Assembly (NCBI RefSeq): GCF_904849725.1
Contig: NC_058522.1
Coordinates: 194,012,968 to 194,076,967 of the forward strand
Direction of reading: 5' to 3'
DNA length: 64,000 nt
From: Hordeum vulgare subsp. vulgare
Lineage: Eukaryota > Streptophyta > Magnoliopsida > Poales > Poaceae
The notes under the pieces: model-generated
Seen by the model: only the letters and a program-made list of their open reading frames with translations
Database searches by the model: none
Told to the model about the DNA's origin: nothing
Made by a program: the position numbers and the translations under genes
Part shown: positions 21,460 through 33,700 of the stretch, in pieces
Layout: the number at the start of each line of letters is the position of its first letter
Numbering within the stretch: position 1 is the stretch's first letter

Positions 21460-24144
21460 AGCATACCCAAGCTTAACTCCTGCTCGTACTCGAGTAGGGA
21501 AGTGATAAAGAATGAATTTTTGATGTGGAATGCTACCTAGCATAGTTGTCCTTTGCAACTTCTTTCACGTGACATGAATGTTCAGATCCGTAAGATTCGA
21601 AACAATAGTTTGCTATTGACATAAAACAATAATACTTCAAGCAAACTAGCAAGGAAATGATGAACTTTCAAAATAACAAGGCCAAGGAAAGTCATCCCTA
21701 CAAAATCATATAGTCTGGCTATGCTCCATCATCGCCACACAACTAATATAAATCATGCACAACCCCGGTATTGGCCAAGTAATTGTTTTCACACTCTTAC
21801 TTTCTCAAACTTTTTATAACTATCACGCAATACATGAGCGTGAGCCATGGATATAACACTATAAGTGGAATAGAGTGTGGTGGTGGTTGTGAGACAAAAA
21901 GGAGGAGATGGTCACATTGACTCGGCGTATCAAAAGGCTATGGAGATGCCCATTAATAGATATCAATGTGAATGAGTAGGGATTGCCATACAAGGGATGC
22001 ACTTGAGCTATAAGTATGTGAAAGCTCAAAAGGAAAACTGGTGGGTGTGCATCCAACTTGCTTGCTCACGAAGACCTAGGGCAATTTTGAGGAAGCGCAT
22101 CATTGGAATATAAAAAACAAGTTATATAATGAAGATTCCCACTAGCGTATGGTAGTGACAAAGCAAGAAGCTCTCAATCATGAAGAACATGGTGCTATTA
22201 TGAAGCACAAGTGTGGAAAAGGATAGTACCATTGTCCCTTCTCTCTTTTTCTCTCTTTTTTTTATTTGGGATCTTAGGCCTCTTTTTTTTCTCTTTTTTT
22301 TGTTTTTGGGCTCTTTGGCCTTTTTTTTTATTTCCTCACATGGGACAATGCTCTAATAATGATGATCATCACACTTTTATTTACTCATAGCTCAAAGCTC
22401 ACAATGATGATGACTCTATAGGAAATTCCTCCGGCAGTGTACCGGGATGTGCAACGATCTAGCATGGCGTGTGACATTGAAAACATCTCGCTAGCTATCT
22501 TACGATCATGCAATGGCAATATGAGAGTGGTGGCACAAGTGATGAGACAGAACGGTGGGAGTTGCATGGCAATATATCTCGGAATGACTATGAAAATGCC
22601 ATAGTTGGTAGGTATGGTGGCTGTTTTGAGGAAGGCATATGGTGGGTTTGTGTACCGGCGAGAATTGCGCGGCACTAGAGAGGCTAGCAATGGTGGAAGG
22701 TGAAAGTGCATTTATACCATGGACTCACATTAGTTATGAAGAACTCACATACTTGTTGCAAAAGTTTTTATTAGTAATCGAAACAAAGTGCTAAACGCAT
22801 ACTCCTAGGGGAAGGGTTGGGAGGTGTTAACCATCGCGCGATCCCGACCTCAACACAAAGGATGTCAATCAATAGATCAATTATCCTCCGACTTCCTAAC
22901 ATAGCGGTTCACCATACGTGCATGCTACGGGAATCACTAACTTCAACACAAGTATTTCTAGATTCACAACACCCTACTAACATAGCTCTTAATATTACCA
23001 AATCCACGTCTCAAAACTAATTGAGAGGAATCAAAGCTTCTCTTTCTACTCAATGCACATGAAGATGGAGGTTTTTGCATCCTCTTTGGGTACCTATTAC
23101 CTTTGGGAATACTTTCATAGCATAAGCCAACTACCAAGTCACGCACTGTCGTGCTCTATAAGATATAAGTGAAGCACATAGAGCAAAAATTTCTAGCTCA
23201 AAAGATATAAGTGAAGCACTATGATCATTCTAGCAATATCACGATGAGTGCATGTCTCTCTCTCTCCAAAAGGTGTGCAGAAAGTATGACTGTGACACAA
23301 CAAAAAGAAAAGACTCCTACGATACAAGACGCCCCAAGCAAAACACATATCATGTGGTGAATAAAAATATAGCTCCAAGTAATGTTACCGATGGATTGAA
23401 GACGAAAGAGGGGATGCCTTCCCGGGGCATCCCCAAGCTTAAGCTTTTTGGTGTCCTTGAATTTGGCTTGGGGTGCCTTGGGCATACCCAAGCTTGAGAT
23501 CTTTCCACTCCTTATCTCATCGTCCATTAGAACATCAGCCAAAACTTGAAAACTTCACAACACAAAACTTAAACAGAAACTCGTGATAACATTAGCACAA
23601 GAAAGCAAACTACCACTTCTTTTGTTGTAGCAAATTTGAATTCCATCTATATTGGTGTTGGGCTACTGTATTCTCACTTTTCCATGGCTAGTACCCCCGA
23701 TACTAACCATAGTCTCATCAAAACAAGCAACCAACTCAACAAAAACAGAATCTGTCAAAAAAATGCCAGTTTGTAGCAATTTGTATACTTCGTATACTTC
23801 TGGTACCTCACAAAATCTGAAAAATTACGAAGGCCTGGGAACAAGGCATATCAACCAGCAGCAAAAAGAATCAACTCAAAAGCTCTTTCTGAATAAAAAT
23901 GAAAAATCATCTCGTGAGCGAAAAGTTTTTATCTTTTTCCAGCAGGATCAAACAACCATTACCAGGACTAGTCATAAAGGTTTTGCTTGGCTCAATCACA
24001 AAAAAGAAACACAAAAAACACAATCACAACAGAATTGTGATGGTGTGGACGCAACAAAACAGAAAGAAAAAGATAAATTCATTGGGTTGCCTCCCAACAA
24101 GCGCTATTATTTAACGCCCTTAGCTAGGCATAAAAGCGATAGAA
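21460..24144 (-). other. Non-coding interior with PPT, T-rich tract and PPT-like copies
   Basis: Where pol would be expected there is no coding sequence. Landmarks on the minus strand are the PPT TAAGCTTGGGTATGCT (21460-21475), a pyrimidine-rich tract on + at 22229-22335, and two PPT-like copies TAAGCTTGGGGATGCC (23426-23441) and CAAGCTTGGGTATGCC (23481-23496). The first is part of a perfect 9-bp stem GGGGATGCC/GGCATCCCC (23410-23418 with 23426-23434). The layout parallels 10172-13332 of the + strand relative. Confidence 0.65.
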
Positions 24145-26220
24145 TCACGTATCGTCGTCTTTGGTGCTCAAACCATAAGTGGCCCTCATCATGGATTCAT
24201 ATGGAAATCTTATTTTATTTCTAGGAAATTGTTCCATTCCCTTCCTTAAAGGAAATTGAAATCTAATATTCCCTTCCTTCATATCGATGATAGCACCGAT
24301 AATTCTTGGGAAAGGTCTACCAAGAATAATAGGGCATGTAGGATTGCAATCGATGTCAAGCACAATGAAATCCACGGGTACATAGTTCCTATTTGCAACA
24401 ATAAGAACATCATTGATCCTTCCCATGGGTTTCTTGATAGTAGAATCAGCAAGATGCAAATTAAGAGAACACTCTTCAATCTCATTAAAACCCAGAACAT
24501 CACATAAAGACTTTGGAATCGCAGAAACACTAGCACCCAAATCACACAAAGCTTTGCATTCATAGTTTTTGATTTTGATTTTGATGGTAGGTTCCCACTC
24601 ATCATGAAACTTTCTAGGGATATAGACTTCCAATTTAAGTTTCTCTTCAAGGGATTTTATCATAGCTTCAACGATATGATCGGTAAAGGCCTTGTTTTGG
24701 CTATAAGCGTGTGGAGAGTTTAACATGGATTGCATCAAAGAAATGCATTCAATCAAGGAGAAACTATCATAATTTAATTCCTTGAAATCCGTGGTAGTAA
24801 TTTCATTACTACTCAAAGTTTTAACATATTCTACTCCACTTTCAGTGCTTTTAGCATGAAGATAGATGGACTCCGAATCATTGGGGCACTTTTCAACCAA
24901 AGTGGATTCATATCCAGCCCCATAATCATTAGGTTTTACACAAGAAAACAAAGATTCAATGGGAGTCACACCAAGCACTTTAAGATCTTCGTGATTCTCA
25001 TCACGAGAACACGCCTTTTTAAGCCATTCATGTCTAGCACGAATTTGGGCGGTTCTTTCTTGGCTCTCAATCATGGAAACACGCATAGCTTTGAAAGTTT
25101 CATCCATGTTGATTTTGGGACGAGCACATATAACTTTCAAAGCATCAACATCACTAGACATTCTATCAACGCTCTTAGCCAAATCGTCAATTTTGAGTAG
25201 CTTTTCCTCTATGGACGCATTGAAAATCTTTTGGGAGTTGATGAACTCTTTGATATTACTCTCTAAATCACAGGGTAATCTATTGTAATTTCCATGAGTA
25301 TTGTTGTAGGAGTTGCCAAAATTATTAGAGGAGCTACTAGGAAAAGGCCTAGGAACACAGTTTCTTCTAAAAGCATTGTTGTTGCCAAAGTTATTCCTAC
25401 CAACAAAATTAACGTCCAAGCTAGCGTTGCTACTCTCAGTCAAAGAAGACAAGGGCATATCATTAGGATCTAAAGGAGCACTTCTACTAGAAACCAAATT
25501 CATCAACTCATCCATCTTGGCACTCAGCGAGTTTATTTCTTCTATAGCGTGTACCTTCTTACTAGTAGGTGACCTTTCAGTGTGCCACTGAGAGTAGTTC
25601 GTCATGATGTTGTCTAAGAGCTTTGTGGCTTCCCCTAACGTGATTTCCATGAACGTTCCACCTGAGGCGGAGTCCAAGATATTTCTAGAAGCGAAATTCA
25701 AGCCAACATAAAATATTTGAATAATCATCCAAAGACGCAAGCCATGAGCGGGACAATTTCTAATCATTAATTTCATTCTCTTCCAAGATTGTGCAACATG
25801 TTCATGATCAAGTTGCTTGAAATTCATGATATCATTACGGAGAGAGATAATCTTAGCCGGCAGAAAATACTTGGATATATAAGCATCTTTGCACTTATCC
25901 CAAGAATCGATGCTATTTTCGGGCAAAGAAGAAAACCAAGTTTTTGCGCGATCTCGCAACGAGAAAGGAAAAAGCTTCAATTTAATCACGTCTTGATCCA
26001 CATCTTTTTTCTTTTGCATATCGGAAAGCTCAATGAAGGTATTGAGATGGGATGCGACATGTTCACTAGGAAGGCCGGAGAATTGCTCTTTCATAACAAG
26101 ATTCAGCAAAGCGGCATTGATTTTGTATGACTCCACACTAGTGGCGGGAGCAATCGGAGTACTAATAAAATCATTATTATTAGTATTCGAGAAGTCACAA
26201 AGTTTGGTGTTTTCATTCAT
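24145..26220 (-). CDS. Gag-protease polyprotein, Athila-like, intact frame
   Basis: Uninterrupted 691-residue frame from the ATG at 26220-26218 (MNENTKLCDF) to a stop at 24145-24147. The frame is open 48 codons further upstream, but that part looks like non-coding leader, so I prefer the internal Met. Residues about 20-210 are the retrotransposon gag capsid-like region (LFPFSLRDRAKTWFSSLP, WDKCKDAYISKYF). A Ser/Asn-rich linker follows. The C-terminal third is an aspartic protease with CDLGASVSAIP (active Asp near residue 560) and PIILGRPFPRIIGA. It would form particles and mature itself. There is no RT or integrase downstream, and the stop is followed by non-coding sequence, so enzymes must come from a relative. 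It is the longest intact frame in the window. Confidence 0.8.
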   Translation of the reverse strand: MNENTKLCDFSNTNNNDFISTPIAPATSVESYKINAALLNLVMKEQFSGLPSEHVASHLNTFIELSDMQKKKDVDQDVIKLKLFPFSLRDRAKTWFSSLPENSIDSWDKCKDAYISKYFLPAKIISLRNDIMNFKQLDHEHVAQSWKRMKLMIRNCPAHGLRLWMIIQIFYVGLNFASRNILDSASGGTFMEITLGEATKLLDNIMTNYSQWHTERSPTSKKVHAIEEINSLSAKMDELMNLVSSRSAPLDPNDMPLSSLTESSNASLDVNFVGRNNFGNNNAFRRNCVPRPFPSSSSNNFGNSYNNTHGNYNRLPCDLESNIKEFINSQKIFNASIEEKLLKIDDLAKSVDRMSSDVDALKVICARPKINMDETFKAMRVSMIESQERTAQIRARHEWLKKACSRDENHEDLKVLGVTPIESLFSCVKPNDYGAGYESTLVEKCPNDSESIYLHAKSTESGVEYVKTLSSNEITTTDFKELNYDSFSLIECISLMQSMLNSPHAYSQNKAFTDHIVEAMIKSLEEKLKLEVYIPRKFHDEWEPTIKIKIKNYECKALCDLGASVSAIPKSLCDVLGFNEIEECSLNLHLADSTIKKPMGRINDVLIVANRNYVPVDFIVLDIDCNPTCPIILGRPFPRIIGAIIDMKEGNIRFQFPLRKGMEQFPRNKIRFPYESMMRATYGLSTKDDDT

Positions 26221-26424
26221 GGTGACTTCGGCAAGCAAGCAAGCACACGAGCGAACAAAGAGCAAGCGAGGAAAAAGGCGAACGAAAAGGCAAACGGAAA
26301 AGGCAAACGAAAAAGGCAAATTGTGAAGTGGGGGAGAGGAAAACGAGAGGCAACTGGCAAACAAAGTAAATGCAAGAGATGAGTTTGCGACACTTACTTG
26401 GATGAGTTCTTGACTTCATCTTCC

Positions 26425-26442
26425 TCCCCAGCAACGGCGCCA
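26425..26442 (-). other. tRNA-Asp primer-binding site
   Basis: Minus-strand TGGCGCCGTTGCTGGGGA, 10 bp after the 5' LTR; one mismatch to the complement of the plant tRNA-Asp 3' end. Confidence 0.8.
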
Positions 26443-26452
26443 GAAATCCATC

Positions 26453-28009
26453 AGCTACGTCAACAAAATTCGTTCCCCGGCAGTGGTGCCAGAGATCCTT
26501 CTGTCGTCTCTTGAGCTTGCGTTGGTTTTTCCCTTGAAGAGGAAAGCGTGATGCAGCACAGGAGCAATAAGAATTTCCCTCAGTTTGGGAACCAAGGTAT
26601 CGATCCAGAAGGAGGGTCTCGTCAAGTCTAGAGTACCTACGCAAACACAAACAAGCTTGCACCCAACGCTTCAAAGGAGTTGTCAATCCCTTCAATATTG
26701 TTTGCAAAGTGAGATCTGAAGGCGGAAAGTGCAACAAAGTAAAAAGTGTAAGGCTGAAAATATGGTGTGGAGCAGACCCGGGGGCCATAGTGTTCACTAG
26801 AGGCTTCTCTCAAAATAGCAAGTATCACGGTGGGTAAAAAAATTACTCCCGAGCAATTGATAGAACCACACAAAGTCATGACGATATCTAAGGTAATGAT
26901 CATAAATATAGGCATCATGTCCAAGACAAGTAGACCGATACTTTCTGCATCTACTACTATTACTCCACAAATCGACCGCTATCCAGCATGCATCTAGTGT
27001 ATTGAGTTCATGACAAACAGAGTAACGCCTTAAGCAAGAAGACATGATGTAGAGGGATAATATCAAACCAATGATGAAAACCCCATTTTTTTACCCTTGA
27101 TGTCAACAACATGATGCGTGCCTCGCTACCCCTTCTGTCACTGGGTGAGGTCACCGCACGGTATGAACCCAAAACCAAGCACTTCTCCCATTGCAAGAAT
27201 CATAGATCTAGTTGGCCAAACAAAACCCACAACTCGAACAGAATTACAAGGATATGAAATCATGCACAAGAGAGATCAGAAGAAACTCAAATAATATTCA
27301 TAGATAATCTGATCATAAATCCACAATTCATCGGATCTCGACAAACACACCGCAAAAGAAGATTACATCGGATAGATCTCCATGAAGATCATGGAGAACT
27401 TTCTATTGAAGATCCAAGAGAGAGAAGAAGCCATCTAGTTACTAGCTATGGACCCGTAGGTCTATGGTGAACTACTCACGCATCATCAGAGAGGTCATGG
27501 TGTTGATGAAGAAACCCTCCTTATCTGAATCCCCCTCTGGCAGGGCACCATAACGTGCCCGAGATGGGATCTTGCGGAGACAGAAGCTTGCGGCGGCGGA
27601 AAAGTACTTTCGATGATCTCCTGATTATTTTGGGATTTTTAGGGAATATATAGGTGCAACCCCTAGGGCAGAGGGCGTCCAGTGGGCCCACAAGCCTGTG
27701 GGCCGCGGCCTCCCCCTGGCCGCGGGGTGAGGGCTTGTGGGGCCCCTGGGGCCCCCTGCCTTAGCTCTCAAGTCTCCTTATCTTCTTCCGTTACAGAAAA
27801 ATTCTTTTCGGTGATTTTATTCCGTTTGTACTCCGTTGCAAAATCTCCTCTGAAAGGGGTCAAAAACATGGAAAAACAGGAACTGGCACTTGGCACTGTG
27901 TTAATAAGTTAGTCCCAAAATATATATATAAGGTATGCAAAACATCCAAAGTTTGACAAGATAATATCATGAAACCATCAAAAATTATAGATACGTTGGA
28001 GACGTATCA
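26453..28009 (-). repeat. 5' LTR of the 19906-28009 element
   Basis: Minus-strand start TGATACGTCTCCAACGTATC at 28009. The inner end reads GACGTAGCT, against GACGTAGCA in the partner LTR, so the terminal base has changed. Confidence 0.85.
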
Positions 28010-29456
28010 CAGATTCATCAGTTGGAGTGTCCTGAGGTATTTCCTCAATTACAAGTTCATCAGCTCGAATATCTTGCGGCATTTCCTCAACAACAGGTTC
28101 TTCATCTTAATCTTCTTAAGTGAGCTGAACATAATAGCTGGGCTCAGGCATCTTTGGTTTTTCTGGAGGGGCAGCCTTCTTGTTATATTCATCAACTGCA
28201 TTAGTCGCAAACCTGATGAATTTTGACTTGAGACTTTGACAGTCAGATAGATTCGTGTACTTGTCGGTCAAAGTCTTGAGTTCGGCCTGGGTGGACACAA
28301 GATCTTCAGGCGTTATATTGAGGAGATTCTGCCTGAGAAATTTCTCCTTCTTTAGTTTTGTAGCCTTTGCTTGCTTGGCTTGCATCTCTTTCCATTTGGC
28401 CTCATTGATGAATGTGGCCACCATATGACTGATACCTGGGGGAAGCTTCAAGTCATCAATGGGGGTGTTTGGATCTTCATACCAGACATTGATGAAGTCT
28501 AACAGAACCTTGGGATCCATGGAAAGAGGAGTAGAGTTGCCTGAGGCTTGTGCAACTCGTTCCTGCTTGTTTCTGATAATGGCTTGAAGATTTTCATCAT
28601 CAAATTCATTACTTCGTTCTGATGCAGAAGGGACGTTGATGACTTTTCTTGGGTTGGGACCGATGCCCCTTCTAGCAGTCATTTTAGTCTTCAAGGGTGT
28701 AGGTGAAGACTTTGTCTCAGAGCTCGTGGCAGATGGTATAGAGGAGCTGGAGTGAGCACGCTGTTGCTTGACAATCTGCTTGTGTTCAAGCTTTGCGGCT
28801 TGTGTAGCCGTTGAAGGTTTTGGCACAGGTGCAGCCTTGTGAGGCAATTGGTCTTTGGGCTTTGAAGCCATTGGTTTCTTTGGCACAAATTTCACTTGAG
28901 GATTAGCTGTACCAGAAGCTTCAGCAGCAGAAGAGGTGGCTGCAGTGGCAGCAGAAGATTCCTCATTGAATTTCCTCATTGCAGCTTCTGCTTTCTTCTG
29001 AAGTTTAGACAAGTGTTTGTCTTTCTCCTCAGGGTAATCCTCAACTTCTTTCATGCTTGAGGGATGTGCAACCTGATCATCACTAAGAGGAGGCCTTTTG
29101 CAAGGTGGCTTGAGGGGAAATTTCTTCGCATACTTTGGAGTGACAAAGCGATATTCCTTCCACTCCTTAGACCACCTGTGTTCTATTTTCTGAAGCCTAA
29201 TTTTGTGCTTCGGCATAGGTTCTTGCTCGTTTGGCATACAGTAATCAAGATATATATCCTTAGGGATATCAATTGCAGTGTTCTGTTAAAGTTTCTTTCC
29301 ACCCTTTTTCTTTCTATCATCTTCCATTTCCTTCAACTAATCCTTTTGCTGAGGAATTTGCACTCTTGAAGATTCTGATGACACTAGCAAAGTTTCTTCG
29401 AGGAACGCTGCAAATGACTTAAGTTGATGAGAACCTAGAGATTCATCAACTGACAT
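28010..29456 (-). pseudogene. Envelope-like ORF of the SIRE-type element, 5' half
   Basis: Minus strand. The start ATG at 29456-29454 (MSVDESLGSHQLKSF) is followed in frame by stops near 29340 and 29285, then 373 open codons (29237-28116) and further stops near 28113 and 28105, before the Athila-like insertion at 28009. The open part is rich in Lys, Pro, Ala and Ser (FVTPKYAKKFPLKPPCKRPP, an Ala/Thr run, KKEKFLRQNLLNITPEDL), suggesting a disordered nucleic-acid-binding or coiled region. The frame is the same as the 3' half at 18051-19905. The stops fit Gln codons changed to TAA/TAG. A putative splice acceptor TTGTTCACAG|G lies just upstream of the ATG. Confidence 0.65.
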
Positions 29457-30065
29457 TTTGTACCTGTGAACAAAGTATAGGTGCGAGGAATTTGGAGAGG
29501 TCATATGCGTTCTCAGATTTGAAGAAATTGAAATTTTAAAAGTTGAGGAAATTGACCAGTGGGTTGAGGAATTTGTCTAAGCATTCTGATCTTGGGTTCC
29601 AGAGTTGTGCAGATTAATGTTTTTGCATAATTGAGGAATCACGTGAAGAATTTAGTGGCTTAGTGAAATTCATCAAGTGTTTGAGGAATTGAGTGTGCGA
29701 AGCTGATAGACACTGAGGAAAAATAGATTTCTCAAACCTAAGGTAAAATAGAAGATCAAAAGGGATAGTAAAATAGGATTTTAATTACCCTATATGGCGA
29801 GCACGAAGAACAGAGGCAGGAGCAGTAAGAAGCTCTTCGGTTCGAGTCCGCTACACCCTAACTTGGCAGCAGAAGACAGCTACGGCGGCGACGGATGTCG
29901 ATGTTCCGCTTCCGGCGTGAGTTCGGCGATGGAGAGGTCGAGGCAGTGAAGTTGTTCCTCGCCGGCGACGAGATTGCTAGCGGTGGTGCTAGGTTTGTGC
30001 TTGTGGTGGAGAGAAGGACGAGAGGACGAAGAGTTTGGACAGAAGGGTTAAGGACGTATTTATAG
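29457..30065 (-). promoter_or_regulatory. Putative internal promoter and spliced leader for the envelope-like ORF
   Basis: On the minus strand there is a TATAAATA box (30065-30058), then a C-rich leader-like segment with CTCTCC and CCACCACAAG stretches (to about 29800), a possible donor AG|GTAATT near 29790, an AT-rich stretch with TGAGGAATT motifs, and an acceptor TTGTTCACAG|GTACAAA that ends 7 bp before the ATG at 29456. The arrangement looks like promoter, leader, intron and start codon. A short open frame in the leader (30136-29858) is probably not a gene. Confidence 0.4.
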
Positions 30066-30136
30066 CTCAGGTGAAAAACGGTCCCGCCAAAACTTTCAGA
30101 CCGAACTGCCCTTGCCCATTCATCTCCACAAGACAC

Positions 30137-30782
30137 GTGTAGCCTGAGATTAAAGCGGTGGAGATCGTCCTTATCTGATCGTGGGATGTGGGGTTCAGTT
30201 ACTGTGTAACAATATAAAATTCATTGTTGAAGATTTGAGCATTTCGTTGCAAAATCCTCAGCTGACAAGGACACAGTGATGACTTTGAACAAGTTTCAAG
30301 TAGAATGCATATGAAGAATTGAATGGACTGGGTGAGTATAGCATAGAGGGGAGTAGGGTTCGATCACATTCACTTAGATAAAATATCAAATTGAAGAAAT
30401 AGCTATAAGTGAATGCTGTTGAGGACTTTGAAATCATAGTGTCTATATATATATCTAGGCAAATGAAAATCATCAAGTGTTTTGAAGATTTTGAGAAACT
30501 TGAGGATTTTGTGACAAAGCGTCAGGTTGATGAATTTCAACTTAAAAAAACAACTTTGAAGAAAAACACTTTGAATAATTTCAAAGTTGAATAATCCTCA
30601 CCGTATAAGAATGATGATTTCAGGCGCCGCGTACAATTGTCGTAGGGCCGTGAGAACCAGATTCTTCATTAATTTCCTCACACTAAGAGTGATATTCTTC
30701 ACTGATTGAAGAAAATTGATTCTTCGTGTGTTGCACATCTAAGTCATCAATTTTGCATAAGTGTTAGGATGTGTGCATGTTT
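30137..30782 (-). other. Non-coding spacer between pol and envelope-like ORF
   Basis: AT-rich sequence with many GAAGATTTTGAG and TGAAGAAT motifs; no supported gene. Confidence 0.5.
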
Positions 30783-33700
30783 TTACAAAACATTTGAAGA
30801 TTCTAAGATATTTAGCTCACACCTCAACTTGCAAAACCTTTTCTCATCCAAGGGCTTAGTGAAAATATCTGCTAGTTGATCGACAGTATTCACATGGTCG
30901 ATGATGATATTGCCCTTGAGGACATGGTCCTGAAGAAAATGATGATGAATATGGATGTACTTAGTCTTCAAGTGTTGTACTGCATTGTATGCTATCTTGA
31001 TTGCACTCTCATTGTCACAGTAGAGAGGCACATTCTTCATGTTGATGCCGTAGTCCTTGAGGGTTTGCTTCATCCATAGCAATTGAGCACAGCAGGATCC
31101 AGCAACAATGTACTCAGCTTCGGTAGTGGAGAGAGAAACACAGTTCTGCTTCTTTGAGGACCAACAGACTAATGATCTTCCGAGGAAATGACAAGTGCCA
31201 GAAGTTTACTTGCGATCCACTCGGTAACCAGCATAGTCAGAATCAGAATATCCCACGAGATGAAGATTTGAGCCCTTGGGGTACCATAATCATAGTGTTG
31301 GTGTGTGAGATAAGTATCGAAGAATATGTTTCACAGCCTTATGGTGTGATTCCTTCGGTTTTTCTTGAAAACGAGCACACATTCAAACACTAAGCATTAT
31401 ATCCCGCCTAGATGCACATGAATACAGTAAAGAGCCAATCATTGAGTGATATACCTGCTAATCGAATTCTTTACCATTTTTGTCAGTGCAGAGGTAGCCG
31501 TTGGTAGGCATGGGAGTCTTGGCGCCTTTGCATTCATGCATGTCGAATTTCCTCAAAACATCCTTCAGGTATTTCTCCTGTGATATGGAGATGCCATTGC
31601 GTTGTTGACGAATTTGAAGACCTAAGAAGAATTTCAGCTCCCCCATCATATACATGTGATATTCTTCACTCATCATGTAAGCAAATTCATCACTGTAACA
31701 TTTGTCAGTACAGCCAAATATGATGTCATCGACATATATTTGGCACACAAATAGTTCATTGTCATAGGATTTTGTGAAAAGAGTTGGAACGAGTGAACCG
31801 GGTTTGAAGCCTTTCTTCATGAGGAATTCCTTTAATGTATCATACCACGCCCAAGGGGCTTGCTTGAGGCCATAGAGTGCCTTTTTGAGTCTGAAGACTT
31901 TGTCCGGATTCTTAGGATCCTCAAAACCTAGGGGTTGAGAAACATATACTTCTTCCTCAAGCTTACCATTGAGGAATGCACTTTTCACATCCATTTGATA
32001 TAAGTTAATGTTATGATGATTAGCATAAGCAAGTAGTATTCGAATAGCTTCAAGTCTAGCAACAGGTGCAAAAGTTTCATCAAAATCAATTCCTTCAACC
32101 TGTGTGTAGCCTTGGGCTACAAGTCGTGCCTTATTCTTCACCACTTGACCATCCTCATCTTGCTTGTTTCGAAACATCCACTTGGTGCCGATGATATTGT
32201 GCTTGCGAGGATCTGGTCATTTGACGAGCTCCCATGCGTCATTTAGCTTGAATTGAAGAAGTTCATCTTGCATGGATTGAATCCACTCACGTTCCATGAA
32301 ATCCTCAGCAAGTTTTGAAGGTTCTGTGATAGACACAAAAGAAGAATGCCCTCAAGAGTTAACCAAGTGTGAAGCTTTTGAGCGCGTGAGAGGACCTGGC
32401 GTGTTGATGTCCTCGAGGATTTGTCAAGTTCTACTTCATTTGCAATCCTCGAGGATTCCGTCTGGGCTCAGAAATTTGTTCTGGAGCAATTTCCTCAGGA
32501 CCATCTTCTTGAATTTCATCATTGTTGTGGATGATTTGTTCAGCAATTTCCTCAGTAGGAACAATGTCTTCAGTAGCTTTGAACTTGATTGCTTCCTCGG
32601 GAGATAGTTTATCTGGATCAGGAGGCAATTGCTCTCTTTGCAAGGCATTAGTTTCATCGAACCGCACATCTACAATTTCAACAACCTTGTTGTGATAGGT
32701 GTTGAAGACTGTGTAGGTGTGCGTGTCCTTTCCATAACCAAGCATAAAACCAACATGTGCTTTAGGTGCAAATTTTGAGCTATGGTGAGGATCTCTAATC
32801 CATCATTTTGCACCGAAGACTTTGAAATAACTTACATTGGGTTTCTTGTCAGTGAGGAGTTCATATGAGGTTTTCTTGAGGCATTTGTGAATATATGCCC
32901 TGTTGATGATATGGCAAGCAGTGTTGATCGCTTCAGGCCAGAAACGACGAGGAGTCTGATATTCTTCAAGCATGGTCTGTGCCATTTCAACCAGAGTCTT
33001 GTTCTTTTTTTCGACGACGCCATTCTGTTGAGGAGTATAAGGAGCAGATAATTCGTGAGTAATACCAAGTTCATCAAGATAAGCATCAAGACCAGTGTTT
33101 TAGAATTCTGTCCCATTAGCACTCCTGATGTGTTTGATCTTGACGCCGAAGTTCGTCGAGGCCCTTGAGGATGATGTGCACCCAAGTATATCTGGAATAA
33201 TAATCCACTATGACAAAGGCATATAAAGATGTTGCAATTGTTAGAGTGGCATAGTGAGTAGGTCGAAATAAATCCATGTGAAGCAATTCAAATGGATGAG
33301 TAGTAGTCATGATAGTCTTCGAGGGGTGTTTGGATCTGATCATCTTTCCAGACTCACAAGCACCGCAGAGGTGGTCCTTGAGGAATTTGGCTGATTCGAT
33401 GCCAATGATAAGCTTATTCTTCGCCAGCGTGTGCAAATTTCTCATGCCTGCATGACCAAGTATTCGATGCCATAGCCAGTCTTCTGAGGTTTTTGCTAGT
33501 AAGCATGTGGCTGGTTGAGGACCTGTAGAAAAATCAACAATGTACAAATCTCCTCGTCTAACACCTTCGAAGACTTTGGATCTGTCAGATTCCATGATGA
33601 CTACACATATATACTTTACGAAGATAACAACCATATCAAGATCACAAAGCATTGAGAGTGACATGAGGTTAAACTCAAGGGATTCAACAAGCATCACTTT

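Larger units (their letters stand above)
19906..28009 (-). mobile_element. Athila-like retrotransposon with gag-protease only, nested in the SIRE element
   Basis: On the minus strand the element runs from TGATACGTCTCCAACGTATC (28009) to ...GACGTAGCA (19906). LTRs are 26453-28009 and 19906-21459. Flanking pentamers CAGAG (19901-19905) and CAGAT (28010-28014) match at four of five bases and split the SIRE envelope-like ORF at an Asp-Glu-Ser-Ala site. A tRNA-Asp primer site, one long gag-protease ORF and a PPT are present, but no RT, RNase H or integrase. It is therefore non-autonomous for reverse transcription and integration. Of the two Athila-like non-autonomous elements here, it kept gag-pro while the other (7373-14855) did not. 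Confidence 0.85.

Noticed and set aside
22229..22335. T-rich tract that might be a regulatory element or polyA end of a non-LTR element
   Set aside because: A related A-rich tract sits at the same relative place in the + strand relative (12464-12550), so it is a normal landmark of this LTR family's interior.
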